This document shows positions 33,466 through 43,937 of a DNA stretch of 60,000 nt, piece by piece. How positions within the stretch are numbered: position 1 is the first letter of the stretch; every line of letters starts with the position of its first letter. The stretch is from Antedon mediterranea (Eukaryota > Echinodermata > Crinoidea > Comatulida > Antedonidae): assembly GCF_964355755.1 (NCBI RefSeq), contig NC_092680.1, positions 14,673,001-14,733,000 of the forward strand, read 5' to 3'. The position numbers and the translations under genes were made by a program. The notes under the pieces are model-generated. The model saw only the letters and a program-made list of their open reading frames with translations, was not told where the DNA came from and did not search any database.

Positions 33466-36400
33466 TTAGGTTGTTGTTGCATCATCATCTTTTTGGGTTG
33501 TTGTTGCATCATCATCTTTTTGGGCTGCATCACCCTCTCTTTGGGCTGCATCACTATATTTTTGGGCTGCATCACTACCTGTTTTAGCTGCTGTATCACC
33601 ACCTTTTTGTGATTTTGTACCACCATTTTTTTTAGTTGTATCACCAGTATTTTCATTTATTTTTGTATTATTATCTTTTTTCCCTGTGTTGCTATCATCT
33701 TTTTGCCCTGTGTTGCTATCATCTTTTTGCCCTGTGTTGCTATCATCTTTTTGGACTGTGTTGCTGTCATCTTTTTGCCCTGTGTTGCTATCACCTTTTT
33801 GCCCTGTGTTGCTATCATCTTTTTTCCCTGTGTTGCTATCACCTTTTTGCCCTGTGTTGCTATCACCTTTTTGCCCTGTGTTGCTATCATCTTTTTGGAC
33901 TGTGTTGCTGTCATCTTTTTGGACAGTGTTGGTGTCATCTTTTTGGACAGTGTTGTTATAATCTTTTTGGACAGTGTTTCTATCATCTTTTTTCCCTGTG
34001 TTGCTATCATCTTTTAGCCCTGTGTTGCTATCATCTTTTTGCCCTGTGTTGCTATCATCTTTTTGCCCTGTGTTGCTATCACCTTTTTGCCCTGTGTTGC
34101 TATCACCTTTTTGCCCTGTGTTGCTATCATCTTTTTGGACAGTGTTGCTACATGTATCATCTTTTTGCCCTGTGTTGCTATCACCTTTTTGCCCTGTGTT
34201 GCTATCACCTTTTTGCCCTGTGTTGCTATCATCTTTTTGGACAGTGTTGCTATCATCTTTTTGCCCTGTGTTGCTATCATCTTTTTGCCCTGTGTTGCTA
34301 TCATCTTTTTGCCCTATGTTGCTATCATCTTTTTGGACAGTGTTGCTATCATCTTTTTTGCCTGATGTACCACTAATTTGTTTGCCTTTTGTATCTGTTT
34401 GGGATTTTTTATCGTCTTTCAACTTTGAAGGTTCTTTTTTTTTTATGAATTTGAAAACAGACTCCATTGCTTTTGATGATGTCTCTTCATGCTTTGTTGT
34501 ACCTATAAATATACATTCAAATATTAGTTTTAAATGTTTGCCATTTGCTGCAATCAATGTATGAATGATGTATGCAATGAATTTGTATTTACTAATAACA
34601 TAAATCCAGCCTAATCAATACACAATTAATTCAATGTACTGTTTAACAGCAAAATTACTCTTTAATTTAAACTTTTACAAAGATTTTATTTTAATAATTA
34701 AATATCTTTTTTTAGAGAGTTGCTGGTAAATATGAAAAATCTACTGGTGAACTGATAAATTCATGAAGGTTATACTGTATTTAGGAATAAATCTCTTTTG
34801 AAATAAACTTACCAGCTGAATATCGTTCAACATCTTTTTTATAAGACATTAGAGGAAGAGGAGTATCAAGCTCTTTATCAGAAGAAACCCAATTTTTTGC
34901 CCGCTTAAAGAGAAATTTAATTAAATATAAATAAAAGTACAGTATAGTAGACCGGGCACCCTGAGAGAATTTATTATTGAGCTGATTATGTAGATATATG
35001 CCCAAGATTCAATATTGCTGCCGGGTCCTATCCTGTAAATTTACCCTGGAAACATCAAATGAGGGGTAAAAAATGGATTTAATCATTTGAAAGGCCACAA
35101 AGGTAAATGTGTATACAATTTTAAAACAGTAATGACAGCAATTTTATTCTGTAAGTTGCCTGAGCCCCAAGTGACCACTCAAAAATTCCTTTTACACTTA
35201 CAACTGTTGTAACAAAAATACCATTGACAGCAACTTTATCCTGTAAGTTTACCAAGACAGTAGCCCAAGATAGAAGTAGCGGTCGGACTCGGAAATTGTT
35301 GGGCTACTGTCTGGGCCAACTTACAGGATAAAGGGTAATAGTTAAAGGAATTTGCTGTGTTGCTCTTTGCATGATTCAGTCTTCAAACAGGGATTTTTGG
35401 GTAAAGTTGCTGTCAATGGAATTTTTGTGCATCCCAATGGGGACCAACGGTTGCAATGCAAAAGAATGGCCTTGTGGCTTTTCACATGATTAAATCCATT
35501 TTTTAAATTTTCTATAGTCATTCTTATTCATTGCTAACATGATTTTTTTTATGTTGATATAAAGTTTACGGTACAGCACATGTATTAGTTCTGAAAAGGA
35601 GTAAGGACGATCAAAGCATATTGATCGAAACGTCGAGAAACTCAACAGTTCTTTTTCAGAACTAATACATGTGGTATACCGCAATTGATTTCGCCATGCG
35701 AACCTTCAAACAATATGATTTTTTTATCTTTAAATTGTTATAGCTATTATGACATGCCATCTGTGGCAAAATATTTATTATAATGTTACTTTGCTTAATT
35801 AAATCATCTAGAGCCTCGAATAGAGCTATCTAGTATACTAGTTAAAATACCTGAATAAGCCATCCACGATGCATAGGTGAACTCAATTGATAACTTATCT
35901 GGTGCACAGAATCAGTAAATGCAATTGCAAATACACACTTGTCTAATAATTTATTATCAAGCTGGAACAAAATGATATGAGGATGAGTTAGAAACTGAAT
36001 CAATTTTAGTATGCTTAAAGGACAACTTGACCGAGGACCATATTTCAACAAAGTATTAGGGATGTACATATGATTTTAGAACAATAGAGAGATAAAAGGT
36101 ATCACCGTCGTCGCCGTAAAATGATGTGACGTGTGTGGTGAATCGCATAATTTACGTCCTGAGTTTTCACTGTTGTTAACATACAAGAGATAGGTATCAC
36201 TTCAATTGCTAATTTGACCTGTATTAGGCTTAATATCCTTAATCTCGCATCGTTCTGAAATCATATGTACATCCCTAATACGTTGTTAAAATATGATTCT
36301 CGGTCAAGTTGTTCTTTAAGAGTATCTTTGCCATTTGATTGGTGAATTTTGTATTATTTTCTGTGCATTGTTTTCTCCCATTCAACAATTAATAGTAAAT

Positions 36401-39400
36401 ATTTGCACAGTCAGCTATTTTTAAGGCATGACTATTGTGTGACAGCAAATCCGTATGTAGAGTGCGCTGTCTATAAAATTAGTTTCACTTAACACTGAAG
36501 CCGGTATGTACCGAACAATACCAACAAGTAGCTGCCAATAAAATGTTGACATTATGTTTGTACACATTATTTACTTACAAGGCTGAGCACAACACATCCT
36601 CCATAACTATGGGCAACAATTGCTATATGAGTTTTAGTATCATGTGCAACATTTAGTAGCTTCTCAAAAACATACTTTCCATGTTTCACTGGATTTTCAC
36701 TACCCTGTAAAAAAATATTTTTGAGAAAGAAATAAAAAATAAGCGACAAAAAAAATAATGCAAATAACTTTTCATTCTCTACAACTGGAAATGATAAAAA
36801 CATCATATAATTTATAGTATTGTTTGTTTCATGTCATTACTAGCTTACTCTAATTTCTTTGCCATCTTTATCCTCATTTTCATTTGTGTTCAAAACAAGA
36901 ACTTCATACCCTTCCTAAAAAAGCCAACAAGTAAAACAATTATAAGCATACATTATTCATCAGGTCATTATTACAAAAACATTTGTATACAGAACAGAAA
37001 CATTTAAAAATATTATTAAAGATAAAATTTATATGAAATGTAATGAAAGAAAATAGTAGAAAACACAACTGGCAGCAATTGGTTAAAGAAAACTGAATTC
37101 TAATTACATAAGACAGAGAAGACTATATAAGGAAGTGCTTCCAGCATCTTTTAGAGAATACAATAGCTACCATGTCCAGTAGCCATTAAGTTAATTAATT
37201 GATATGTCTTGATGTTTAATTTTAAATGTAAATAGGCTAAGTAATCATCAGGAATAGTCCTGAACAGGGAGATAAGCGCCGCTGCCCACCGATGAGTTTC
37301 GGGATCCCTTTGACCCTGAGAGAGAGTACCCATCAGGGTCCCTACCTAGGGTTACAGGTCACAGGTTTTTTAGTTTTTTAAAATTAATTAGTGTTCCATG
37401 ACCTTCTCATCAAAATTAATGTCTCTCATCGTTGTGCTATGTCAACATAATGTCAATGACGGCGAAATCTCCCCAATAATGGGGATAGCTATGCAAACAA
37501 TACTTCATTACTGTAAAACGTTCAGTCAATCGCAGGACTGCCGACAGAAGGTCACATTACAAAGTTTACCTAGATTTTTTGGGTGACATGTCATGAACCA
37601 CATGAAACACCTTCCGACATCAGCATCTCACATGATTTGTTTTCACTAACATTGGATAGTGTGCTTGGCCAATTTACAAATTATGAATCAAGTTCTTTAT
37701 TACCTTCATTGCCCTTTTAATGTATGGTATCTGTGTTCCAGTGTCCAGGCAATCATTAATAATCAGCCTCCTTGCCCACTGGCCCGCACGCACCACACCA
37801 CTTCCATGGATAAGGATCAGTAACTTGCCTCTGGTTTTCAAAGCATTCTTACTAGCAAACACAAAGCTTGTAGGCTCTCCCTCTGCTGCATCTAGCTAAA
37901 TAAAAAAAATGATGGGTGAAACAAAAAAAACATTTACAAAAGTATGAACAAAAACAGGCATCATTTCCACCTCTCTGCAACTTAACTGTGCGGAATTGTC
38001 GAACCTGTAATGAAGTGTTTGATTTCAAATCAACCGTAGCAAAGAAATTTGTCAAAAATATACATTTTTGTGGGAAATCTAATAGTGACAATAGTGATAT
38101 TAAGGATATTAGAAGGTGCTCCAGCACAAATGGCAAGAGAGTTGGCACTGAGGGGAGCAGGGAGTTACCACCCCACTGTTCTGGTCCATCTCGTTTCGTT
38201 GTAGACAGATGTCTTGTGATAGTTGTACAGGAGCTGCAAGTGGAGATTCACACAGAAATTTAGCCCAGTGGCTGCAAGTTAAAGGTTACACTCCAACTAT
38301 TACATTTAAAAAAGCCAAAACATATATTGCATAAATACATACTGGTATAGTAATTCTTTCCAAGTTGCACTCTGTTTCCAATAAATTATAGACATAATGA
38401 TTTAGAATTTCTCCAAGTGCTTCGTATCGTTTTTGATTGTAGTAATGGTTATCAGGTTTAATTACAAACTTGAATGGTTCATTATTATCACTTATTTCTC
38501 GAAGCTGACCATCTATAATTAGAAAATACAACATTATTTAATGTAGGGCATCAATTTCACTCGGTCTAGGGCAGCCAAAATTTACATAGGGGAACCAAAA
38601 TTCAAAACCAACTATGTTGCAGCAAGGCAATCTAAGCTCCAGAGATCAAAGGGTTTCTCTTTTACAAGTTCCTATCTTGGCAAAGCGAGCTCAGTGTCCT
38701 GTTGTTAGATTGCTTTGCTTGCTTGCAGGTATACATTATGTATGACAATATATGACGATGTGAAATGGGTACTAGGACACACTCCAATTTGTTAATTGGA
38801 ATAAAATGATCAGTAACAGTAAATACAGACCTTCATTAAATTTATAATTGAATCCTTCAAGTGTATCTGGAAATGTATTTGGTTCTTGTTTTCTTCTTTT
38901 ACTATCACACATACCATTTGAATTATCATTCTCATTGTCTGTTGACATTCTACATTTTTCACTTTCACTTTCTTTAAAACAAAAATAAAAAATATATTCA
39001 TAAATATGAGCGTTTAATTGAACCTATTGGTCAGATGTTTGCCCTATACTCTGATGTAATTTTTATTTTATACTAAGTACATTGAGAATACTTGCAAACC
39101 TAGACCAGCAAGTTTGCGATGATAGCTAGGGGTTTAATTCGATCCCAAGATTCGATCCCAAGGTTTGATTGGAACAATGGGGCCTTGTTATCAGAAATAT
39201 AGTAGTCTAATCTCACCAGTTTTTATAGATCAATGAATGCAATCGAAATTTCAAGAAACTTTGAGACATTTTATTTATCAGTATGGGGTGGGAGTGTTTG
39301 AGAAAATAAAACAATTTAAAACCTTGAGTATCAGTATCCATGTCACTATTGTCTGATGTCGGGCTTAGCATTTTCTGTTGGTTGGCAGTTTGTTCACAAT

Positions 39401-39413
39401 CCTCAGATTCCAT
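33466..39413 (-). CDS. ARB2A: ARB2A (FAM172A) orthologue with repeat-encoded C-terminal tail
   Basis: Nine coding exons (minus): 39413-39323, 38971-38831, 38512-38343, 37895-37704, 36914-36849, 36704-36579, 35961-35851, 34903-34813, 34502-33466; 2025 nt, 674 codons. An acceptor at 39432 implies an upstream non-coding exon. Landmarks: SKRRK (possible NLS) in exon 2; [10 protein letters not shown] and [31 protein letters not shown] in exon 4; [19 protein letters not shown] with the nucleophile-elbow Ser near residue 253; [15 protein letters not shown]. This is the Arb2 alpha/beta-hydrolase-like fold of FAM172A (about 416 residues in human). The family acts in the nucleus and is linked to AGO2/chromatin-coupled splicing; hydrolase activity is unproven. 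Residues 330-674 come from one exon. Its start ([19 protein letters not shown]) aligns with the normal C-terminus, after which a repeat tail adds about 250 residues. Confidence 0.93.
33655..34356 (-). repeat. 24-bp exonic minisatellite encoding KDDSNTGQ units
   Basis: About 29 units of 8 codons in the last ARB2A exon (residues about 379-612). Variants are [24 protein letters not shown] and one unit with a 2-codon insertion ([10 protein letters not shown]). A higher-order block VQ / DDSNTGQ / GDSNTGQ / GDSNTGQ recurs. Every length change is a multiple of three. The 24-bp period also opens other frames on both strands, which are shadows. Confidence 0.93.
35060..35512. mobile_element. ~450-bp foldback (MITE-like) in ARB2A intron 7
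   Basis: The outer arms AAATGGATTTAATCAT, GAAAGGCCACAAAGG (left) and their complements at 35469-35508 match. Inner arms GACAGCAACTTTATCCTGTA and GACAGTAGCCCA also pair with complements at 35310-35340 and 35405-35420. Nested inverted repeats, no ORF. No clear target-site duplication. Confidence 0.65.
35577..35673. repeat. perfect 21-bp hairpin arms around a GATC/GAAAC core
   Basis: Arms 35577-35597 and 35653-35673 are perfect complements. The 55-nt loop contains GGACGATCAAAGCATATTGA followed by TCGAAACGTC, with its own GATC/GATC stem. A diverged relative lies at about 12655-12800 (GGATGATCAAATCGTATTGA, CTAAACA, TTCTTTTCAGAAC). Sequences of this type occur near the ends of Penelope-like elements, some of which carry hammerhead ribozymes; here the CUGANGA core is not conserved. 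Confidence 0.7.
36019..36315. mobile_element. TTAA-flanked MITE with ~65-bp inverted repeats
   Basis: TTAA at 36015-36018 and 36316-36319 flanks a 297-bp palindromic element. The left end AGGACAACTTGACCGAGGA and the right complement AGAACAACTTGACCGAGAA continue through TATTAGGGATGTACATATGA. Non-coding. TTAA duplication is the piggyBac hallmark, so a piggyBac-type source is likely but inferred. Located in ARB2A intron 6; truncated relative at 27490. Confidence 0.85.
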
Positions 39414-39431
39414 GCTGTGGTGAAAACTAAT

Positions 39432-41414
39432 CTGAAAACAATTCAATTTGCGATATCATCAACAGCGTTCAATACAGAGATTCACAAGAGATGAAATCTC
39501 TAAAGTAGTAGTAGTAATTCAGTGACATAACATGGTTTAGGGACCTTTATTTCCACGGGCACTGCTCAGGGACGCCTTATAAGTCGTGAGGTAATTTCCC
39601 GATTGATCATAATCAAAACGGTACTGGGTTTGGTCTACTAGCGTTTCTGCTCCCAACCAGTACATCCATTCATAGAAGCTTTAATGAAGTAAGCCTACCT
39701 GGTGGTAACCATAGAACGGTTCCGAGATAACGACTATACTTCGGCTTTTAGTTGATAGAAGATTGAAAAAATTGTTAGAGATAGAGTATACGATGTTTGA
39801 TTATGTGTAGATGTGTGCTCTGTTCTTTTATTCAAATGATGTTATTTACTTAATAGGCTACATTTTTTATATCAATTAATTAAATTATCGTAGATTGTAT
39901 ATTATGCGAAAAATATTATTAAATAAATTTTTTATATATTATTATTATTATTATATTAATAAAAAGACATTTGTTAGTATAAATTTTTTAAATATAGATA
40001 TAAGGAAGAAAAGAAAAGAGATTATGGAGCGGCTGTACCAGAATATACAACACTAATTTAGGCGATCTTGTCAAAGGTCAAGCGCCTTCAGCAGGCCACG
40101 TTTCGATATTCAATATTGAACTTGACCTTATAAGTTCCTTGTAATACAATAATGTAGCCAAATTTGTTTTGATAGAAGTATTCAATATTTATTGAACTTA
40201 AAATATTAGAATTTATGTGCTCACATATTTATAAATCAGTTTTTTATTTTCGCAAATGTTAAGGTGCCACTTTATTTTGAATTTTAATTAAAATATACTT
40301 CACATAATCAATTAATCAATAATGATTCAATAATTCCAGTGACGATGAGATGCTTCTCCTATATGTTGCTAATCAACAACATAAGAAAAGAAAAAGAGAA
40401 TGGGTACAAGACATTTACATAAAAAAAACGCACGGTTCATATAAAACGTCAAAGCATACTACTGCTACATTCAAATATTGCAATTACTAATTGGATGTTA
40501 TAATTTATAAGTTTTCATAAGTCAATTGTGAAATATTAGATTAAAGTTATGTATTTTCTTGTTTTTCTTTTGGATTCACCGTTATTCGCATGAGTGCCAC
40601 TGATATAAGTATTGGTTCCATGTGTTGGTTCCATTATCATTATTACTATACTATATTGCGAATACAGTAAATTGTTTGGTAACTACGGTTCCAATAGTGA
40701 CAAAGAATACTTAGGTAGTGCATTGTTTCTCACTTTTTATCATAATTTACCATAAAACGTACATTTAAGACAAGGAATGACCTGTTTTAATGTTTTTAAA
40801 GTAGTATACATGTATTATTTTTACAAAACATCTACAAATTGTAGGGAAGGTGTCTTTTTTAAGATAATTTGAATTTATAACATTTTATTTTTATTCTTGA
40901 AACTGTAACCCTACCTAGGCTACTACACTGTAGTACTATAGTATTAGGTCTAGCCAAGCCCTGCAACTAGGCCTTAACTTAAGCTAGGCCTCCTCCTAAT
41001 AATTATACAGTACTACTTGTTAGGCGAGCTAGGCCTATTTATACTGAACTAGTCCTAGCTAGGCTAGGCTCTCTTGCTGGTTTTGGCTGTACTGTTTAGT
41101 CTAGTAGTAGGCTAGCTAGCTAAAACTAGGCCTAGCCTAGGCCTAGCCATCTTATTCATATTTTGTTTTAAGCTATTGATGTTTGTACTTATGAATGTAC
41201 TTACTTTAAAACAAATTAAGGTTAGTAATAAGAATATTGGTAAAATAACAGAATTTATTCTGATGAAATCCAGCTCCTCTAGTAGCCTTAAATTGAATTG
41301 TAACACTAAAACAGGTACGGGAAAATCTAAAAGGGAATTTCCCCTTGTTAAGGTGGGTATGGTGTGCCTAATGTGCATTTCAAGGTTGTCATCCGGTAGC
41401 TTATTGTTTACTCA
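39432..41414. other. intergenic region upstream of ARB2A
   Basis: Expected to contain the ARB2A promoter and a non-coding first exon (acceptor at 39432 with a polypyrimidine tract). I could not place the first exon. 40705-40800 is repeated in reverse at 54350-54440. 40910-41150 is dense in CTAGGCCTAG/GCTAGC palindromes. Confidence 0.4.
40910..41150. repeat. CTAG/AGGCCT palindrome cluster
   Basis: More than ten short overlapping palindromic words (TAGGCCTA, CTAGGC, GCTAGC) in about 240 bp, far above their rate in the surrounding AT-rich DNA. Related clusters at 2790-3010 and 28580-28870. Confidence 0.6.
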
Positions 41415-41695
41415 AAAAATGGGTATTTAGAAAACACGGATTGGGCATGCTCAGACCCAAAACACGTCTGGAAGAAAAGAGTCTATCAGATGTATTACAG
41501 GAATGATATGCTGGGGGTATGTGGGAGTACGGATTAATGCCTCCTAACCGGAATATACACAGTATTTTTGTTTTATACATCAGTAGGCTGGACTTTGTTC
41601 TAAAATAAAACTTGATTGTTTGATTTAATTAATTGATTAATAAGCTAGATCAACTGAATCCAATAACAATCCCCATCTTCAAAACAATTTACCTT
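41415..41695. repeat. second copy of the dispersed repeat at 29645-30105
   Basis: Same orientation and block order (AAAATGGGTATTTAG, GGGCATGCTCAGA, ACTTTGTTCT, TTGATTGTTTGATTTAATTA, TAAGCTAGATCAACT, TCAAAACAAT). Confidence 0.75.
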
Positions 41696-42101
41696 GAATT
41701 TACCTTGAACTTCGGACGTTGAGAACTAGCTCATTTGTCCTGTCACGATAAATATGGTCCGGGGCCAAATCGGTCCGGCCGGATCAGTTTTGGCTCTAAA
41801 AGTGAATGGGTATGAGACGCTGATATTGCCAGCTAGATTTTATTTATTGGGCCTTTTTTCTTCCTCAGCCTATATTGGATAGTTGTTTTATAATAATTGT
41901 ATTGAATTTATATTGATTGATTAACCATAAATAATTAATAAATTAAATTGTTTTTAACATCATGGGGATCAACGAAGATGTTAAAAAAGAAAAATGGAAA
42001 ACAGGCAGAGATACATTGTATACAATAAGCAATTAGTACTGATGAGTTACTAAAAAAAAAACAGGCTTAATTTATAATATTAAAATAACAAATAAAACCC
42101 C

Positions 42102-43188
42102 GGGTGTCACGAAACCTAAGACCACAGAAGCTAAGACCCCCTAAGACCTAAGATCACGAAAGCTAAGACCCAAGACCTAAGATTACAAATATTTATCTTT
42201 CGCACCTGCCTTGTATTTTAACTCCCAACATTTATTCTGAATACCACACCTTAGAATTGGCAGTTTTATGAAAAAGAATCACATAAAAAAGTAACAAATA
42301 CATTTTTAAATTGATAATTTTACAGACGTTTTTCTCGCACACAAACTGTTTGCGAATTTTGCATGACTAGCCTACAGTACAGTAGCAGTAGGCCTACACC
42401 ATGTTCAATGTTTTTGTTTCTATGGAACGTCAAAAAAGCAAAAATTATATAGAGGGCTGAAAACTCTGTGGAGTCCATCTACAGTGTGGATGGAACAATG
42501 TAAAATTAAAATTGTAATGATAATAGTATAATCATGCAAGTACGAAGAAATAAATACTGGCAAATAAATTGTAATTTAAAAATCATGATTTGTTTCGTTT
42601 TCTTTCTGTTTTTATACTTACTTACTTGTACTATTATTGTTGCTCTTTTGGCGCTCCATAGAAACAAAAACATTGAGCATGGGGGAAGCTCGAGGAGTTA
42701 CAGTATACAAAGAAACATGTCTGTAAAATCATCAATTTAAAGGATTTATTTATTTGTTTTTATGTGTTTCTCCGTCTCAAAGTACTTATAAATCCTAATT
42801 TTAATGTGTAGTATTCAGGATTCAACAAATTTGGAGTCAAAATACAAGAAAGGCAGGTGCGTAAGAAAAAAATCCTCTGAACCAACACAATGGAGTAAAT
42901 ATATACCAACAAACAAACCGTCAAGTTTGTTTGTTGTAAAGAAAAAAATATACATTTACTCAAAGGGCGAAAAGAATGTGAGTTTATCTATGTTTTGCGG
43001 TAGTATTTAATTATATTTATGGTAATAAATGAAACCTACTGTGTTTAAAATTATGTATGGATAAACAAGTATTGTTTTTAAGCTGTAGTATATCTTAGAA
43101 TTTGTAATCTTAGGTCTTGGGTCTTAGCTTTCGTGATCTTAGGTCTTAGGGGGTCTTAGCTTTCGTGGTCTTAGGTTTCGTGACACCC
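42102..43188. mobile_element. MULE-like non-autonomous transposon with ~90-bp inverted repeats
   Basis: The ends GGGTGTCACGAAACCTAAGA and their complement at 43169-43188 continue as near-perfect inverted repeats of about 90 bp, built of CTAAGACC-like subrepeats. The direct repeat ATAAAACCCC flanks both sides (10 bp), and long arms plus a 9-10-bp duplication are typical of Mutator-like elements. The 0.9-kb interior has only short frames and an internal inverted pair (TCAATGTTTTTGTTTCTATG at about 42404 and its complement at about 42655). Confidence 0.85.
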
Positions 43189-43284
43189 ATAAAACCCCGT
43201 AGTTTTCAATATAATGACTAATCATGGCCTTTTTTTAATGATACATTATGACTCATTTTGCGCACCATATATTTGTAAGACCGG

Positions 43285-43465
43285 ACAATATGTGGCGGCC
43301 AAAAACAGTTCTACTGCCCGGACCGATTTTATCCAGGCCGGACCAGTTTTGGTGGCTAAAATTGATCCGGCCGGACAGGTTTTGGCAGCCATAAATGGTC
43401 CCAGGACTGATTTTGCCAGCCAAAACTGGTCCACCGGACCGATTTTTGGCCCTGACTGATTTTGG
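43285..43465. repeat. imperfect ~36-bp tandem repeat
   Basis: Repeated CCGGACCGATTTT / GGCCGGACCAGTTTTGG / AACTGGTCCACCGGACCG words alternating with short spacers; a related stretch at 41755-41805 (CGGTCCGGCCGGATCAGTTT). GC-rich compared with its surroundings. It directly abuts the Gypsy LTR. Confidence 0.6.
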
Positions 43466-43844
43466 TGTGACAGTCCCTCCATCGTCATAACTACAAACTC
43501 TTCAGTAAACTAAGGGCGAAACTTGATCTGGTGGTCAGACCAATATTCAATGCCTGATTTCTCATTGACCGATTGTGCCTCTACTACATGACTGGGTAAT
43601 TCTAATCATCTACAACTCTTAATGAATAGGCACTCTTTCTAAAGTTTAATTTTATCTTGGGTTTAGAGACCTAATTGAAACTGTGTCCTCGAGTTTGTTT
43701 TTCATAGATTTTACAAAGAGCTTTGTAGTGTATTGACCACATACATCATACTGTAAATAGTTAGGCCGCCCTCTGTTGTTCATTAAAGAAATCTCTCTCT
43801 ATAAAATGGATACTGGGCATGAGTCATGTGTATGATACATCACA
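43466..43844 (+). mobile_element. 5' LTR of Gypsy element A
   Basis: Bounded by TGTGACAG and ACATCACA (5-bp inverted TGTGA/TCACA). A TATA-like CTATAAAATGG lies about 50 bp before the end. Immediately followed by ATTGGCGACGAG, a common primer-binding-site context in Gypsy elements. No matching 3' LTR was found, so the boundaries rest on termini alone. Confidence 0.6.
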
Positions 43845-43937
43845 ATTGGCGACGAGAATATAACGGAAAGCGCGTCAATAAGAAGATTAATCTGTGAGTA
43901 AGAATATTCAATAGTTAATATTCTACAATCTGCTAAG

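Noticed and set aside
33636-34564. Long plus-strand frames over the ARB2A last exon (LFALCCYHL and LLSSFCPV repeats)
   Set aside because: They are complements or shifted readings of the 24-bp array. The minus-strand frame is fixed by splicing to the conserved ARB2A exons.
37916-38263. 115-codon plus-strand frame in an ARB2A intron
   Set aside because: Antisense, lysine-rich from A tracts at the start, no domain, no homologous pattern; likely chance.
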